DNA of 57,034 nucleotides from contig NZ_VUNS01000034.1 of the NCBI RefSeq assembly GCF_009695545.1, forward strand, positions 1-57,034. The letters are read 5' to 3'. The position numbers and the translations under genes are program-made. The stretch is from Victivallis lenta. GTDB taxonomy: Bacteria; Verrucomicrobiota; Lentisphaeria; Victivallales; Victivallaceae. The notes beneath the pieces were generated by a model, which was not told the DNA's origin, ran no database searches, and saw only the letters and a list, made by a program, of their open reading frames with translations. Positions 44,267 through 53,072 of this stretch are shown in pieces; position 1 is the first letter of the stretch, and each line of letters starts with the position of its first letter.

Positions 44267-44604
44267 ATGGGCGAGACGCCGTCCAGGTCCGATATCAGCC
44301 CGGCGGACGGGGAAAACCTCGACGAAGCGTGGGCGCTGAACCATTTCTTCGGAAAGAGCCTTGAGAACGTAACCGCGCTTTTCCTGAGCGACGGCGGGAT
44401 TGCGGGACGCCGAGCTGCATCGCCGGAGCGCTGGAGCTTCGGCTGGAGTATGAGCCGGAGGCGGTCCGCGGTATCGGCGGCCCGGTTCTCCGCTGCCTCG
44501 AATCCAGCCACTCCGGTTTTGATTTCTCCGGCGGGGACGATCTTTACGGAGAACTCAGGATGCGGCCGGAGGTGCTGAAGAAGCGGATTGCGGCGCTGCT
44601 GTAA
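44267..44604 (+). pseudogene. Small hypothetical gene broken by a frameshift
   Basis: The first 42 codons (MGETPSRSDISPADGENLDE and on to VTALFLSD) read as a natural acidic protein with an AGGAG-type site upstream. After about 44395 the frame turns Ser/Arg-rich. In the -1 frame the sequence resumes convincingly as CIAGALELRLEYEPEAV, then GGPVLRCLESSHSGFDFSG and YGELRMRPEVLKKRIAALL, ending at TAA 44602-44604. So an intact ancestor of about 112 aa is interrupted by a one-base loss or two-base gain between about 44395 and 44420. No standard slippery heptamer is visible, so a real mutation or sequencing error is likelier than programmed frameshifting. The family is unknown. Confidence 0.6.
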
Positions 44605-44666
44605 CCCGGATCTTGCATGAAATGTGCGCCAAGCGGTTTCGTTTTCAATTTTTTTTCGCGGCGGAC

Positions 44667-44695
44667 TTGCAAAAGCCGCACCGCGACATTATATT
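44667..44695 (+). promoter_or_regulatory. Candidate promoter of the ilvB leader
   Basis: TTGCAA (44667-44672) and TATATT (44690-44695) are 17 bp apart, 270 bp before ilvB. The transcript would start close to 44702, leaving a long leader. Confidence 0.6.
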
Positions 44696-44704
44696 GACTC
44701 CATC

Positions 44705-44776
44705 ATGAAGAATCTTTTCCGCACACAGCTTTTATTGGCCGAAACAGTCACTGTTACCGGCCCGGCCGCAGCATAA
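44705..44776 (+). CDS. Possible leader peptide of ilvB
   Basis: A 23-codon frame, MKNLFRTQLLLAETVTVTG then PAAA and stop. It contains three Leu in a row using CTT-TTA-TTG, codons that are rare in this GC-rich genome, and several Val and Thr codons. Leaders of ilv operons in other bacteria are similarly rich in Leu, Val and Ile and control ilvB-type genes by attenuation. The ATG lies only a few bases from the predicted transcription start, so it would be read almost leaderless. The last codons overlap an 11-bp hairpin. Expression of the peptide is an inference. Confidence 0.35.
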   Translation: MKNLFRTQLLLAETVTVTGPAAA

Positions 44777-44916
44777 CTCGGAGATGCGGCCGGGCTCGCA
44801 GCAGCGGCGACGTCCGTTGCACCCTCTTCTGAGAACCCCTCCCGGCGTTCGTTCCTGATTTCCCATTGGGACCATGTTGTCCCGGAATCCCGCGTGTCGC
44901 GGTGTGTCTTGCCGGG
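44760..44916 (+). promoter_or_regulatory. Alternative RNA hairpins in the ilvB leader
   Basis: An 11-bp stem (44760-44770 with 44785-44795) covers the end of the leader peptide. Downstream, GGGAC (44868-44872) pairs with GTCCC (44879-44883), while CCCGG (44881-44885) pairs with CCGGG (44912-44916) around an inner CCGCG/CGCGG. These two downstream stems share bases and exclude each other. No U-rich terminator is obvious, so control could act on translation or by Rho. From 44605 to 44660 I see nothing. Confidence 0.35.
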
Positions 44917-44969
44917 GGGAATTGTACCCATTCTGCAGACAAACGGCGAACTGATGAGGAGTTACGGCC

Positions 44970-46712
44970 ATGGAAGCGATTCAATATGACAATGACGGAA
45001 GTTTCAGACCGGCGGAACCCGCCCCCGCCCGGTTGATGAAGGGAGCGGAAATTGCGGTCCGCACTCTCGAACAGCTTGGTGTGGAAACGGTTTTCGCCTA
45101 TCCGGGCGGTTCGGCGATCGAGTTTCACCAGGCGCTGGCGGATTCATCAATCCGGGTGGTCCTGCCGCGCCACGAACAGGGCGGCGCTTTCGCCGCGAAC
45201 GGCTATGCGCGCGCTTCGGGCCGTGTCGGCGTCTGCATGGCGACGAGCGGTCCCGGCGCGACGAATCTGCTGACCGGCGTCGCCGATGCCTATATGGACT
45301 CCATTCCGATGGTGATCATCACCGGGCAGGTCGAAAGCGGCCTGATCGGAAAGAATGCGTTTCAGGAGACCGACATCATCGGCATGTCTCGCCCGATCGT
45401 GAAGCACAGCCGCCTGGTGCTTCATGCCGGAGAGATCGCGCCGGTCCTGGTCGAGGCGTTCCGCCTGGCGCGCTGCGGCCGCCCCGGACCGGTCTGGATC
45501 GATATCCCGAAAGACATTCAGCAGCAGATATCCGCATTCCGGTTCGACGATCATCCGGAACCGCGCCGGGAGAAGCTGCCTCCGCCGGTCGCTGCGGAAC
45601 GAATCGCGGAGATCCGCGAGGCGATCCGCCGTTCGGAACGCCCCTGCATCGTGGCCGGGGGCGGAGTCATCGCGGCCGGCGCGTCGGAGGAGTTGTTCCG
45701 GTTCGCCGATTCATACCGGATTCCGGTGGCAACGACTCTGATGGGAATCGGCTCGTTTCCGGAGACGCACCCGCTTTCGCTGAAGTGGCTCGGCATGCAC
45801 GGTTCGTATTACGCGAATTACGCGGTGAACGAATGCGACCTGCTGCTGGTGCTCGGCGCACGGTTCGCGGACCGTTCGACCGGCCGCGCGGACCGGTTTG
45901 CTGAACACGCTTTCATCGTCCATATCGATATCGACGAGTCGGAGATCAATAAGAATGTCCGTGCCGGCCTCGGCCTTGCCGCCGATGTGAAGGAGGCGCT
46001 TGCGCTGTTGAACCGGGAGCCGTTCGACACCGGCTGCAGCGCGTGGCTGGAGACGATCGCCGGCTGGAAGCGGGAGCAGCCGTTCCGATACCGGCGCGAA
46101 CCCGGCAGACTGAAAGGCCAGCAGGTCGTCGAGGCGCTTTCGCGGCTCTGCGGGGAGGAGGCGATCTTCGTCCCCGGCGTGGGGCAGCATCAGATGTGGA
46201 CGGCGCAGTTCGGCACTTATACGCGGCCGCGCCGGCTGCTGACCTCGGGCGGACTCGGCGCCATGGGCTTCGGGCTCCCGGCCGCCGTGGGGGCGAAGCT
46301 CGCCCTGCCGGAGGCGACGGTCGTCAACATCGACGGCGACGGCTCGTTCCAGATGAACATTCAGGAGCTCGGGACGGTTTCCACCGAGGGGATCGGCATA
46401 AAAATGGTGATTCTGAACAACCAGCATCTCGGGATGGTCGCCCAGCTGGAAGACCGTTTTTTCGGCAGCCGCCGCGGCAATACGGATTTGCGTGTCGGCG
46501 GAGGGCGGCCGTTTCCGGACTTCGTCGGCATCGCACGCTCTTACGGGATTCCGGGGCGCGACGTGTACGATGCGGCGGAGCTTGAGGACGCGATCCGCGA
46601 GATGCTCGAGACGCCGGGGCCGTTTCTGCTCGACTGCCACACCGTCTATCAGGACCACGTGCTGCCGATGATTCCGGGCGGAAAAACCTGTCGCGACATC
46701 ATGACCGAGTGA
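44970..46712 (+). CDS. ilvB: Acetolactate synthase large subunit
   Basis: A 580-aa ThDP enzyme (acetohydroxyacid synthase) making acetolactate or acetohydroxybutyrate for Val, Leu and Ile. Landmarks are FAYPGGSAIEFHQAL near the start, RHEQGGAFAANGYARASG (catalytic ThDP-activating Glu), ATSGPGATNLLTG, QVESGLIGKNAFQETDI and INIDGDGSFQMNIQEL-like NIDGDGSFQMN (ThDP pyrophosphate site). GAGGAG precedes the ATG. No ilvN regulatory-subunit gene is adjacent. The C-terminus overlaps the end of a convergent gene by 14 nt. Confidence 0.95.
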   Translation: MEAIQYDNDGSFRPAEPAPARLMKGAEIAVRTLEQLGVETVFAYPGGSAIEFHQALADSSIRVVLPRHEQGGAFAANGYARASGRVGVCMATSGPGATNLLTGVADAYMDSIPMVIITGQVESGLIGKNAFQETDIIGMSRPIVKHSRLVLHAGEIAPVLVEAFRLARCGRPGPVWIDIPKDIQQQISAFRFDDHPEPRREKLPPPVAAERIAEIREAIRRSERPCIVAGGGVIAAGASEELFRFADSYRIPVATTLMGIGSFPETHPLSLKWLGMHGSYYANYAVNECDLLLVLGARFADRSTGRADRFAEHAFIVHIDIDESEINKNVRAGLGLAADVKEALALLNREPFDTGCSAWLETIAGWKREQPFRYRREPGRLKGQQVVEALSRLCGEEAIFVPGVGQHQMWTAQFGTYTRPRRLLTSGGLGAMGFGLPAAVGAKLALPEATVVNIDGDGSFQMNIQELGTVSTEGIGIKMVILNNQHLGMVAQLEDRFFGSRRGNTDLRVGGGRPFPDFVGIARSYGIPGRDVYDAAELEDAIREMLETPGPFLLDCHTVYQDHVLPMIPGGKTCRDIMTE

Positions 46713-47949
46713 CGTCCGGCGCGGCGCGGCGTTCGGCGAGCCGGGTGACGGCCGCCGCGCCGCAGAAGACCGGAGCGGCGCACGGTGCGCTGTTCCGGAC
46801 GATTTCGCCCCGGGGGTCGAGGGTTTCCGTGACGATGCGCACCACAGGCAGATAGTCGTCGTTGCAGGCTTCGCAATGCAGGATCTCCGTTTCGAGGAAC
46901 GGATTCCCCGTGCGGAGCGGCAGCTCCGTCAGCACGCCGAACTCCCCGGATTCAAGTTGTTTCCGGAACGCTTTGAGGTCGGGGGGCAAATTGAGCTGCC
47001 GCAGGGAGAAGAAACGGACGAACGGACGGCCGCAGCGGCAGACCGGCGCGGACTTGAGCGTGTTCCAGACCATCGCCGCCGGAGTCAGGATCAGGACGCC
47101 CGCTTCGGCGGCCCAGAACAGATACCACTCCCAGGCGCTGACGACCCGGTCCCCCATGGCGCGGAAGCCGTCTTCCGCCACAAAGCGCATCACCCGCGAC
47201 AGCCTCAGGGGATCGAAGATAAGCCCGAGGCTCCAGAATTCATTCAGAATCCAGACCCAGCCGACCCAGCTGAGGTAGACCGACCAGGCGCCGAGCGCCA
47301 GCGCCGCGATCCGGAGGCCGATGGGCGACCGGCAGCGGCAGGACCGGGCGATGACGGAGATCCCTCCGCCGTTCAGGGCGGCGAGAACGAAGAGGGCGAG
47401 AAGGCCGACCGCCGCCCAGGGCAGTTCATAACTCGCCAGCGCATAGAGAAAGCTGCCGGCCGGCAGGACGAGCAGCATCCACAGCAGAAGGCCGATGAAG
47501 CATTTTTTGCCGAATGGACCGCGTGACGGCCGGAACGGTTCCCCGCCGGAATGGCGCGTCTCCGGTGCAACGGGCAGCGGCGGGAGCTCGTCAGCCGCTC
47601 CTCCCGCATTGCGGGCGATTCCGGCTTTCAGGCGGTCGACCGCGTCGACGAGCTTCTGCCATTCGGGGGAGGGGCCCGGTTCGTCGAGCCCGCGCTTCGC
47701 CGCCAGGACGGAGGGCAGGACCAGAAACGGCCAGAGCAGGTTGGCCGTCAGGAGATTTCTCCGCAGATGGCGCTTCAAGGCCCGTCTGACGCATGCCGGA
47801 CATCCGGCGATGCGGTATTTATTCCACTCGACTGCACAGAGCAGAAAGACGCATCCGGTCACATGCCGCACCTTGACGCCGCCGCAGGCGCGGCCGCAGC
47901 AGGGGCAGAGATCGGCGCTTTCACTCCGGGGTTCCGGCTGTTCCTCCAA
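46699..47949 (-). CDS. Multi-pass membrane protein with an N-terminal zinc-ribbon
   Basis: A 416-aa protein I do not recognise. It begins with a Cys-rich stretch, CPCCGRACGG (about residues 14-23) and later CPACVRR, spaced like a zinc ribbon. About five hydrophobic segments follow at about 70-95 and 150-305. Near the C-terminus are CRCGRPF and HCEACNDDYLPV, further Cys pairs. I chose a TTG start at 47949 because GGGAGAAG and a 17-bp-spaced promoter lie just upstream; a frame continuing to 49020 runs antiparallel to, and overlaps, the next gene. It overlaps ilvB tail to tail by 14 nt. A sensor or redox membrane protein is possible. Confidence 0.65.
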   Translation of the reverse strand: MEEQPEPRSESADLCPCCGRACGGVKVRHVTGCVFLLCAVEWNKYRIAGCPACVRRALKRHLRRNLLTANLLWPFLVLPSVLAAKRGLDEPGPSPEWQKLVDAVDRLKAGIARNAGGAADELPPLPVAPETRHSGGEPFRPSRGPFGKKCFIGLLLWMLLVLPAGSFLYALASYELPWAAVGLLALFVLAALNGGGISVIARSCRCRSPIGLRIAALALGAWSVYLSWVGWVWILNEFWSLGLIFDPLRLSRVMRFVAEDGFRAMGDRVVSAWEWYLFWAAEAGVLILTPAAMVWNTLKSAPVCRCGRPFVRFFSLRQLNLPPDLKAFRKQLESGEFGVLTELPLRTGNPFLETEILHCEACNDDYLPVVRIVTETLDPRGEIVRNSAPCAAPVFCGAAAVTRLAERRAAPDVTRS

Positions 47950-47986
47950 GGTCGTCTTCTCCCGTTCGGTTGATCTCGTATCGCAT

Positions 47987-48015
47987 AAGATAGCCCGTGC
48001 TTCCGGGTTTTGCAA
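47987..48015 (-). promoter_or_regulatory. Candidate promoter of the zinc-ribbon membrane gene
   Basis: On the minus strand TTGCAA (48015-48010) and TATCTT (47992-47987) are 17 bp apart. The predicted start is about 30 bp before the TTG at 47949, which supports that start codon. Confidence 0.6.
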
Positions 48016-48026
48016 GCCGGAGCGGG

Positions 48027-49373
48027 TCAGACGGCGCCGGGATACACATATTCTCCTTTCGGGAAGACGGCCGGGACGAGCGCGAGAAAGACCGCAGCGA
48101 ACAGGAGTCCGCAGCAGTAGAGCAGAAGCAGACTCTGGTAACGGCTGACCGTCATCGTTCCGAGCATCCACTCCGGCGCGAGCATTTCTCCGCCGAGCAG
48201 CAGCGAGGTGACGAATCGCGACAGCCCGGAGCCGCCGCAGGAGAACGCTCCGGAGAGCGCCATCGCCATGACCTTGTTGCCGGGGGAGGCGAGCGCCATC
48301 ATTTCTGCCGAAGCCGCGATTGAGACGGCGGCGATGCCGAGACTGTACAGGAAGAGCAGGCCCGCGATGACCGGACAGGCCGCCGCGCCGCCGTGGCCGA
48401 TGAAGAAGAGCATGAAATTGACGGCGAAGAAAAGCGCGTGAAAGAGCGGATAGAATCTCCGGGGACCGGCCAGGCGAAGCAGCTTCCCCGCGCAGAGATA
48501 GCCTGCCAGCATGCCGGAGAGGGCGGCGCCGGAAATGAAAACGATGACGTTGTCCGGCGCGCCGAGCTGGTTTTTCAGGCAGAGGATCATCAGCGGAACC
48601 GTCCCGAAGGCGGCGAGATTCAGGACGAAGAGATAGGTCGAAAAACCGGTCAGTGCCTTGTTGCCGATTGCGCGGGCCAGGCCGGTGCGGAATCCGGCCG
48701 TGCCGCGTTCGGGAATTCGGAAATCCGGAATCCGGGCGATGGCGGCGGCGCGGCCGGTGAAGATGATCGCAGCGAGGAAAAGGACGCCCTGCAGTGTTCC
48801 GGCCGACGGCTGCCCGCCGATTGCGGCTCCGACCGCGAAGAGGAAGAGCGTCGCGGTCAGCTGGTGGCAGAAGCGCATGTTGCAGAAGAAGCCGGTGCGC
48901 CGTTCCCGGGTCAGAAAGGTGTCGAGCAGCGGGAACCAGCCGGCGATGAATCCGGTCAGCGACAGCGCGAAGCAGAGGATCGCCGTGATGAGGACCGTCA
49001 CGCTCCAGGCGCCGAACCACGGGGCCGAGGCCGCTGCGAAATAGGACGCAGACGCCAGGATGCAGGCCGTCAGGATCACGCGCTTTTCTCCGGCCGCCGC
49101 GACGAGCGCGGCCATCGGAATCAGGCAGCAGCCGTTCAGCAGCGGCAGGACGGAGGTGGTGAGCATCGAAAGGGTGTCGCCCGCGCCGAGCATTCCGGCG
49201 AAGAGGATGACGACCGCGCTGTCGGTCAGCGTGACTTCGCCGAGAAAGCCGCAGCAGGAGGAGACGACGGCGGCACGTTCCGCCTTGCGCCGCAGCGCGG
49301 GAGTCGGTTCGGCCGGAGCGGACAGGGGCGCGGCGACCGACTCCGCCTTGCAGTTGATTGCAAACCAGTGCAT
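48027..49373 (-). CDS. MFS-type transporter
   Basis: A 448-aa integral membrane protein with about 12 helices in two sets of six and MFS-like spacing. Helix 1 begins ESVAAPLSAPAEP then AVVSSCCGFLGEV, and charged loops RTGFFCNMRFCHQ and KLLRLAGPRRFYPLF separate the helices. It is not close to a family I can name, and the substrate is unknown. The neighbouring secreted glycosidase cluster makes sugar uptake a reasonable guess. A nested inverted repeat sits just before its start. Confidence 0.75.
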   Translation of the reverse strand: MHWFAINCKAESVAAPLSAPAEPTPALRRKAERAAVVSSCCGFLGEVTLTDSAVVILFAGMLGAGDTLSMLTTSVLPLLNGCCLIPMAALVAAAGEKRVILTACILASASYFAAASAPWFGAWSVTVLITAILCFALSLTGFIAGWFPLLDTFLTRERRTGFFCNMRFCHQLTATLFLFAVGAAIGGQPSAGTLQGVLFLAAIIFTGRAAAIARIPDFRIPERGTAGFRTGLARAIGNKALTGFSTYLFVLNLAAFGTVPLMILCLKNQLGAPDNVIVFISGAALSGMLAGYLCAGKLLRLAGPRRFYPLFHALFFAVNFMLFFIGHGGAAACPVIAGLLFLYSLGIAAVSIAASAEMMALASPGNKVMAMALSGAFSCGGSGLSRFVTSLLLGGEMLAPEWMLGTMTVSRYQSLLLLYCCGLLFAAVFLALVPAVFPKGEYVYPGAV

Positions 49374-49380
49374 GACAGGG

Positions 49381-49420
49381 CTCCGGAATAAGGATTGCTT
49401 TGCCTTATATATTACCGGAG
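49381..49420. promoter_or_regulatory. Nested inverted repeat before the MFS gene
   Basis: CTCCGG (49381-49386) pairs with CCGGAG (49415-49420), and inside it ATAAGG (49388-49393) pairs with CCTTAT (49403-49408). The TATA-rich part lies where a minus-strand promoter for the gene starting at 49373 is expected. A dimeric-regulator operator or a leader hairpin is likely. Confidence 0.45.
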
Positions 49421-49808
49421 AGTGCGCCGGAAGTCAATTTGCGTTTCGCGGTTCGGGCCGGATAAAAATGTGAATGCCGTCACATTTCCGGCCGGTGCCC
49501 TTTGCTGAAAATTCATGCGGTTCATCGCGGCGAATCGTGAAAGAGATCGCGGGGAGGGACAGGAAGGGAGCCATGCACGCATTCGGAACCGGAGCCGGTC
49601 TTCCGCAGAAGAAAGCCTGTTATTGTTCCCTGTGCTTACGGTGGCGGGGCAGAAACATATTCCGGGCACTCCGGGGCCGCTCTGAAGTGAATATATTCCC
49701 AGGTTCGCCCATCTCGCACAATTTTCTCGACCGGCTTGCGCCGCATCGGGAACGGCTCCGGAGGCCCCGGGGGGGAACAACGCCGGACCGATTCCGTAAT
49801 TTCCTTCC
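49421..49808. other. Intergenic region without a gene
   Basis: About 390 bases between the MFS gene and the end of the second glycosidase cluster. Short frames here have Pro/Arg/Gly-rich, unnatural composition and no ribosome-binding sites. I see no RNA gene or repeat. Confidence 0.5.
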
Positions 49809-49832
49809 GGCGGGGAAGTTTCGTTCCCCGCC
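49809..49832 (-). terminator. Hairpin at the end of glycosidase cluster 2
   Basis: GGCGGGGAA (49809-49817) and TTCCCCGCC (49824-49832) form a perfect 9-bp stem with a 6-nt loop, 12 nt after the stop of the minus-strand GH gene. The U-tract is weak. Confidence 0.55.
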
Positions 49833-49844
49833 TGATCTGTTTCG

Positions 49845-52310
49845 TCAACGGATGCGGAGGATGACCGGATAGTCGCGGAGAATCATGTTTTTCAGCCGAT
49901 AGCCTTCGCCTTCCTGTTCGAACCGGACCGGATGAACGGTTCCGGAAAGCGTATCGACCGCTTCCATATGCCGCAGCTTTGGTCCGGAAACGATGAGATC
50001 GACGGCTTTGCCGGTGTTGCCGTCCCGCATTTTGACGGCGGCCCAGTAGGGGATGATGTATTCACCCGAATCGTTGCGCAGGACTCGGCCGACGAAGGCG
50101 TCCGTTTCTCCGTCCACCCGGAATGAGAGCTCTTCGCTCGGCCGGCAGGAGTTGTCGAGGACGGCTGCAACATTGCGGAGTGCGTACCATGCCTCCTTGC
50201 GTTGTCCGTCCGGCAGGATGAGTCCCCATTGATATTCGCCGGTTTTCACCGGTTCGAGCGACCACCAGCAGGTCGGGCCGATTCCGTAAAAGAGGTGATA
50301 GGTGTAGAGCCTTGCCAGGAATTTCGCCTGGGATTTGGCCGAGACGTAATAGGAGCCGCCCGCGGGATTGTCTCCGGTGTTGACGCCGGTTTCGCTGACG
50401 TTGATTTCGAGCCGCGGATTGTATTTCCCGAGCAGCTTTCGAAAGGCGGTGATCTGTTCGCCGTAATCGCGGTATGGCTCCGTGTACGAACGTTTTCCGT
50501 CTTTGCTGACGGCCCCGGCCGCTTCCGGAAATGTGTCCCGGCCCCGGAGCTCCTTGTAGATATGGACGCCGATCCGGTCCACTTTGCCGGCCAGTCCGGC
50601 GGCCAGAACCGCCTCCGTCCAGCCGAAGTCGAACAGAGCCGTTTCAATCTCAATCGGTGTCTGCGGGTCGAGTTGCCGGACCCGTTCCGCCGCCGCGCCG
50701 ACCAGCGCCACATAGTATTCCCGATAACCGGGAAGATCGTCCGGAGAGACGGTGTCGCCGTAAAAATTCTGCTCGTTGGCCAGGGACCAGACGGCGACTT
50801 TTCCCCGGAGTTCCCCGACAACGGCCGCAACCGCTTCGACATATTCCCGTACGACACGTTCCGGTGCGGCCCGGTATTCGCCGAACGAAGGCAATTGAAG
50901 GAAACGGTAGATCAATTTGACTCCGTTCTTTTGCAGATACTCCGCATTTGGAATTTCCGCGCGGGTGCAGGGCGGCTTTCCGGTTCGGTGTCGTGAAAGG
51001 AAGGAGTTATTGGATACAAACAGCCATTGCGCACCGCTGTCGAAGATGTCGTCATAGAATTTCCGATAATCAAATGTGCCGCTTCCGAGCGGATTACCGG
51101 CCGTGGCCGTACCGCCGCGGCCGGCTGCCGCATAATTGACGCCGTCCGTACCGAAAGCTTCGACCTCCCGCAGCTGAAAATAGTATCGGCGTTCCCCTTC
51201 CGCACGAAGCCGGGTCGCAATGACCTTCACGAATTTTACCGGGATCGGTTCGAAATCGAATGCGAAGGAATCTTTGCCCGCGGGCAGCGCCTGACAATTT
51301 TCCATCTCCGCGACCCGGGTCCAGCTGCTGCCGTCATTGCTGCAGAGAATGTGGAAATCGACGGGGAATCCGTCAAGATTGCTGCCGTGGCGCGGCTTCA
51401 GGGCAATCCGGCTGATCCGTTCGTGTTTTTTCAGTTCGATCATACACCACTCTTCGACTTCGGGGGAGTAGTGCATGGCGGAGGAGTAGACGGTGTTGTG
51501 GACATCGGCGAGCTCTTCGCCGTCGTTCAGCCAGCAGGCGGACCAGAGAGCTCCCTTGGTTTCAGGAGTATTGGCAAAGAATTCGTTGCCGCAGATGGCT
51601 GCGCCGAAGATATTTCCGGCAGGGATTTCCCGTGAGGTGCGCGCCCGGAGCCCGGCGACCGGGCCCGTGAAGCCGAGCTGGTTGGGCAGCTTCGACGTCA
51701 CGGCGGGGGGAGGCTGCGGAATGCCGGTGAGCGTGGTTTCCCGATATGCGTCATCGTCCTGTCCCGCGGTGGCTGAGGCCATGCCGACATATTCCGCGGA
51801 CAGCATCTCTTCGCCGTCCGCCGGTAGCAGACGGATCGACTTGACCTGTATCCTGATGCCGTTTGACGCGGCCGGATCGAACCGCAGCCGTGCGACGGTT
51901 CCGGTCCAGAGCGGATTGTTGCGGCAGTCAATCCGGTAAACTTGGAATTCCGTGGAGGGCTCCACTTGGAACGGCAGACTGTTCTGCTGCGAAAAAACCT
52001 CTGTCGGAGCGGCGAAAAACAGCTCCCCGACCGTTTTGCGGTCGGCACGCATCACGATTTCACAGATCGGGAACTGCGCGGCGGAGAACATGACGTCCGG
52101 AGAGACGATGGAGCTGTCGCGGCCGCTGACAAATGATATCGCATCAGCGGTGAATCGGGTTTGATTCATATCTCGCGGGCTCCAGCCGGAAAGACGGCCG
52201 GAGCCTCCGAAGTTCCAGGCCGGTCCGGTTTCGGCGGCGGCAAGCGCCGCCGGAAAAACGGAAATGATGCAAATCAAAGAAAACAGGAACAATACGTACG
52301 GTCGATTCAT
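49845..52310 (-). CDS. Exported clan GH-A glycosidase with discoidin domain
   Basis: An 821-aa protein with signal peptide (MNRPYVLFLFSLICIISVF). A beta-sandwich at about residues 30-170 resembles a carbohydrate-binding module. A discoidin-type domain follows at about 255-390 (WSACWLNDGEELADVHN, then IELKKHERISRIALKPRHG). The TIM barrel from about 410 carries the probable acid/base Glu513 in SLANEQNFYGD and nucleophile Glu640 in INVSETGVN. The family (GH39 or a related clan-A group) and substrate are uncertain. Its AGGAG ribosome-binding site overlaps the TAG of the pseudopilin gene 12 nt upstream, so the two are tightly linked. Last gene of cluster 2. Confidence 0.8.
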   Translation of the reverse strand: MNRPYVLFLFSLICIISVFPAALAAAETGPAWNFGGSGRLSGWSPRDMNQTRFTADAISFVSGRDSSIVSPDVMFSAAQFPICEIVMRADRKTVGELFFAAPTEVFSQQNSLPFQVEPSTEFQVYRIDCRNNPLWTGTVARLRFDPAASNGIRIQVKSIRLLPADGEEMLSAEYVGMASATAGQDDDAYRETTLTGIPQPPPAVTSKLPNQLGFTGPVAGLRARTSREIPAGNIFGAAICGNEFFANTPETKGALWSACWLNDGEELADVHNTVYSSAMHYSPEVEEWCMIELKKHERISRIALKPRHGSNLDGFPVDFHILCSNDGSSWTRVAEMENCQALPAGKDSFAFDFEPIPVKFVKVIATRLRAEGERRYYFQLREVEAFGTDGVNYAAAGRGGTATAGNPLGSGTFDYRKFYDDIFDSGAQWLFVSNNSFLSRHRTGKPPCTRAEIPNAEYLQKNGVKLIYRFLQLPSFGEYRAAPERVVREYVEAVAAVVGELRGKVAVWSLANEQNFYGDTVSPDDLPGYREYYVALVGAAAERVRQLDPQTPIEIETALFDFGWTEAVLAAGLAGKVDRIGVHIYKELRGRDTFPEAAGAVSKDGKRSYTEPYRDYGEQITAFRKLLGKYNPRLEINVSETGVNTGDNPAGGSYYVSAKSQAKFLARLYTYHLFYGIGPTCWWSLEPVKTGEYQWGLILPDGQRKEAWYALRNVAAVLDNSCRPSEELSFRVDGETDAFVGRVLRNDSGEYIIPYWAAVKMRDGNTGKAVDLIVSGPKLRHMEAVDTLSGTVHPVRFEQEGEGYRLKNMILRDYPVILRIR

Positions 52311-52322
52311 CTTTCTCAGCTC

Positions 52323-53039
52323 CTACAGTGTGTCGAGTTTCGGCAGAATAACCTGGGTCCGATAGTAATAAGCGTTTCCGCCGATGATCGGATGATCCTT
52401 GTCGTCGAATGAGTTCCAGCTGTGGTTCCGGACGTCGCCGGAAACGTGCAGGACCGGCAGACTGCCGTTGTGGAGCCCATCGGGGTAGAGGAAGCCATAG
52501 GAACCGGCGCAGAGGCACCAGGAAAGTGCGCTGCGGCTGGCAAGACGGCTGAGCGGCCGGTCGAATTTGAGCCCATATGCATTGACTGAATAATTATCGC
52601 GGATAAAGCCGTAATGCGCCTGGTAGGAGTTATTTGCGCTGTCGGTGTTCCAGGGGATGAGAGGAGCGGCATTGTCGCAGTAGAGCACTTTGGGCCGATT
52701 GATGATAATTCCGCCGGTGATCCGAACCAATGGAGCTCCCAGGTAACCATTGGCGGCAATGAGCCCCAGCCCCGCATATCGGGTGAACATCAGATATTTC
52801 CCTTCGAAACGGCCGCCGTTTCCTGGTTCGACCGTTTCCGAGGCAGCCGGCATGTTGCCTCTGTTGTCATCGGTGTACATGAATACTCCGAGACCGATCT
52901 GCTTGAGATTGCCGATGCACGTCGAAGTCCGGGCGGCCGCTCGTGCACGCTGCAGTGCCGGCAGCAGCATCGCCGCGAGGATTGCGATGATCGCAATGAC
53001 GACGAGCAGTTCGATCAGGGTGAAGCGGGTTCTTTTCAT
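52323..53039 (-). CDS. Pseudopilin-like protein, cluster 2, second copy
   Basis: A 238-aa protein starting MKRTR then [16 protein letters not shown], the pilin-like helix with Glu at +5. The residue before the cleavage point is Arg, not Gly. The middle resembles the other two pseudopilins ([18 protein letters not shown]). The C-terminal motif is degenerate: VLHVSGDV stands where DGHV is expected. GGAAAGGA precedes the ATG. It sits 33 nt after a GH5 gene and 12 nt before a large GH gene. Its first 83 bases are identical to those of the pseudopilin gene at 54669-55391. Confidence 0.87.
   Translation of the reverse strand: MKRTRFTLIELLVVIAIIAILAAMLLPALQRARAAARTSTCIGNLKQIGLGVFMYTDDNRGNMPAASETVEPGNGGRFEGKYLMFTRYAGLGLIAANGYLGAPLVRITGGIIINRPKVLYCDNAAPLIPWNTDSANNSYQAHYGFIRDNYSVNAYGLKFDRPLSRLASRSALSWCLCAGSYGFLYPDGLHNGSLPVLHVSGDVRNHSWNSFDDKDHPIIGGNAYYYRTQVILPKLDTL
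52957..53039 (-). repeat. 83-bp block identical to 55309-55391
   Basis: The 83 bases from the ATG of the pseudopilin gene inward are identical, including all synonymous positions, to 55309-55391 at the start of the other pseudopilin gene in the cluster. The rest of the two genes differ widely. The third pseudopilin (36059) has many synonymous differences in this stretch. Confidence 0.9.
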
Positions 53040-53072
53040 TTCTGTCCTTTCCGCGGAGCAAAGTATGCCCGC

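Noticed and set aside
44390-44420. Programmed -1 frameshift site
   Set aside because: No X-XXY-YYZ slippery heptamer in the right frame, so a mutation is preferred.
47950-49020. Upstream extension of the zinc-ribbon protein frame
   Set aside because: It overlaps the MFS gene in another frame and reads as Arg-rich; promoter and ribosome-binding site support the TTG at 47949.
49412-49780. 122-codon minus-strand frame
   Set aside because: Composition unlike a protein; no start signals; spans an intergenic region.
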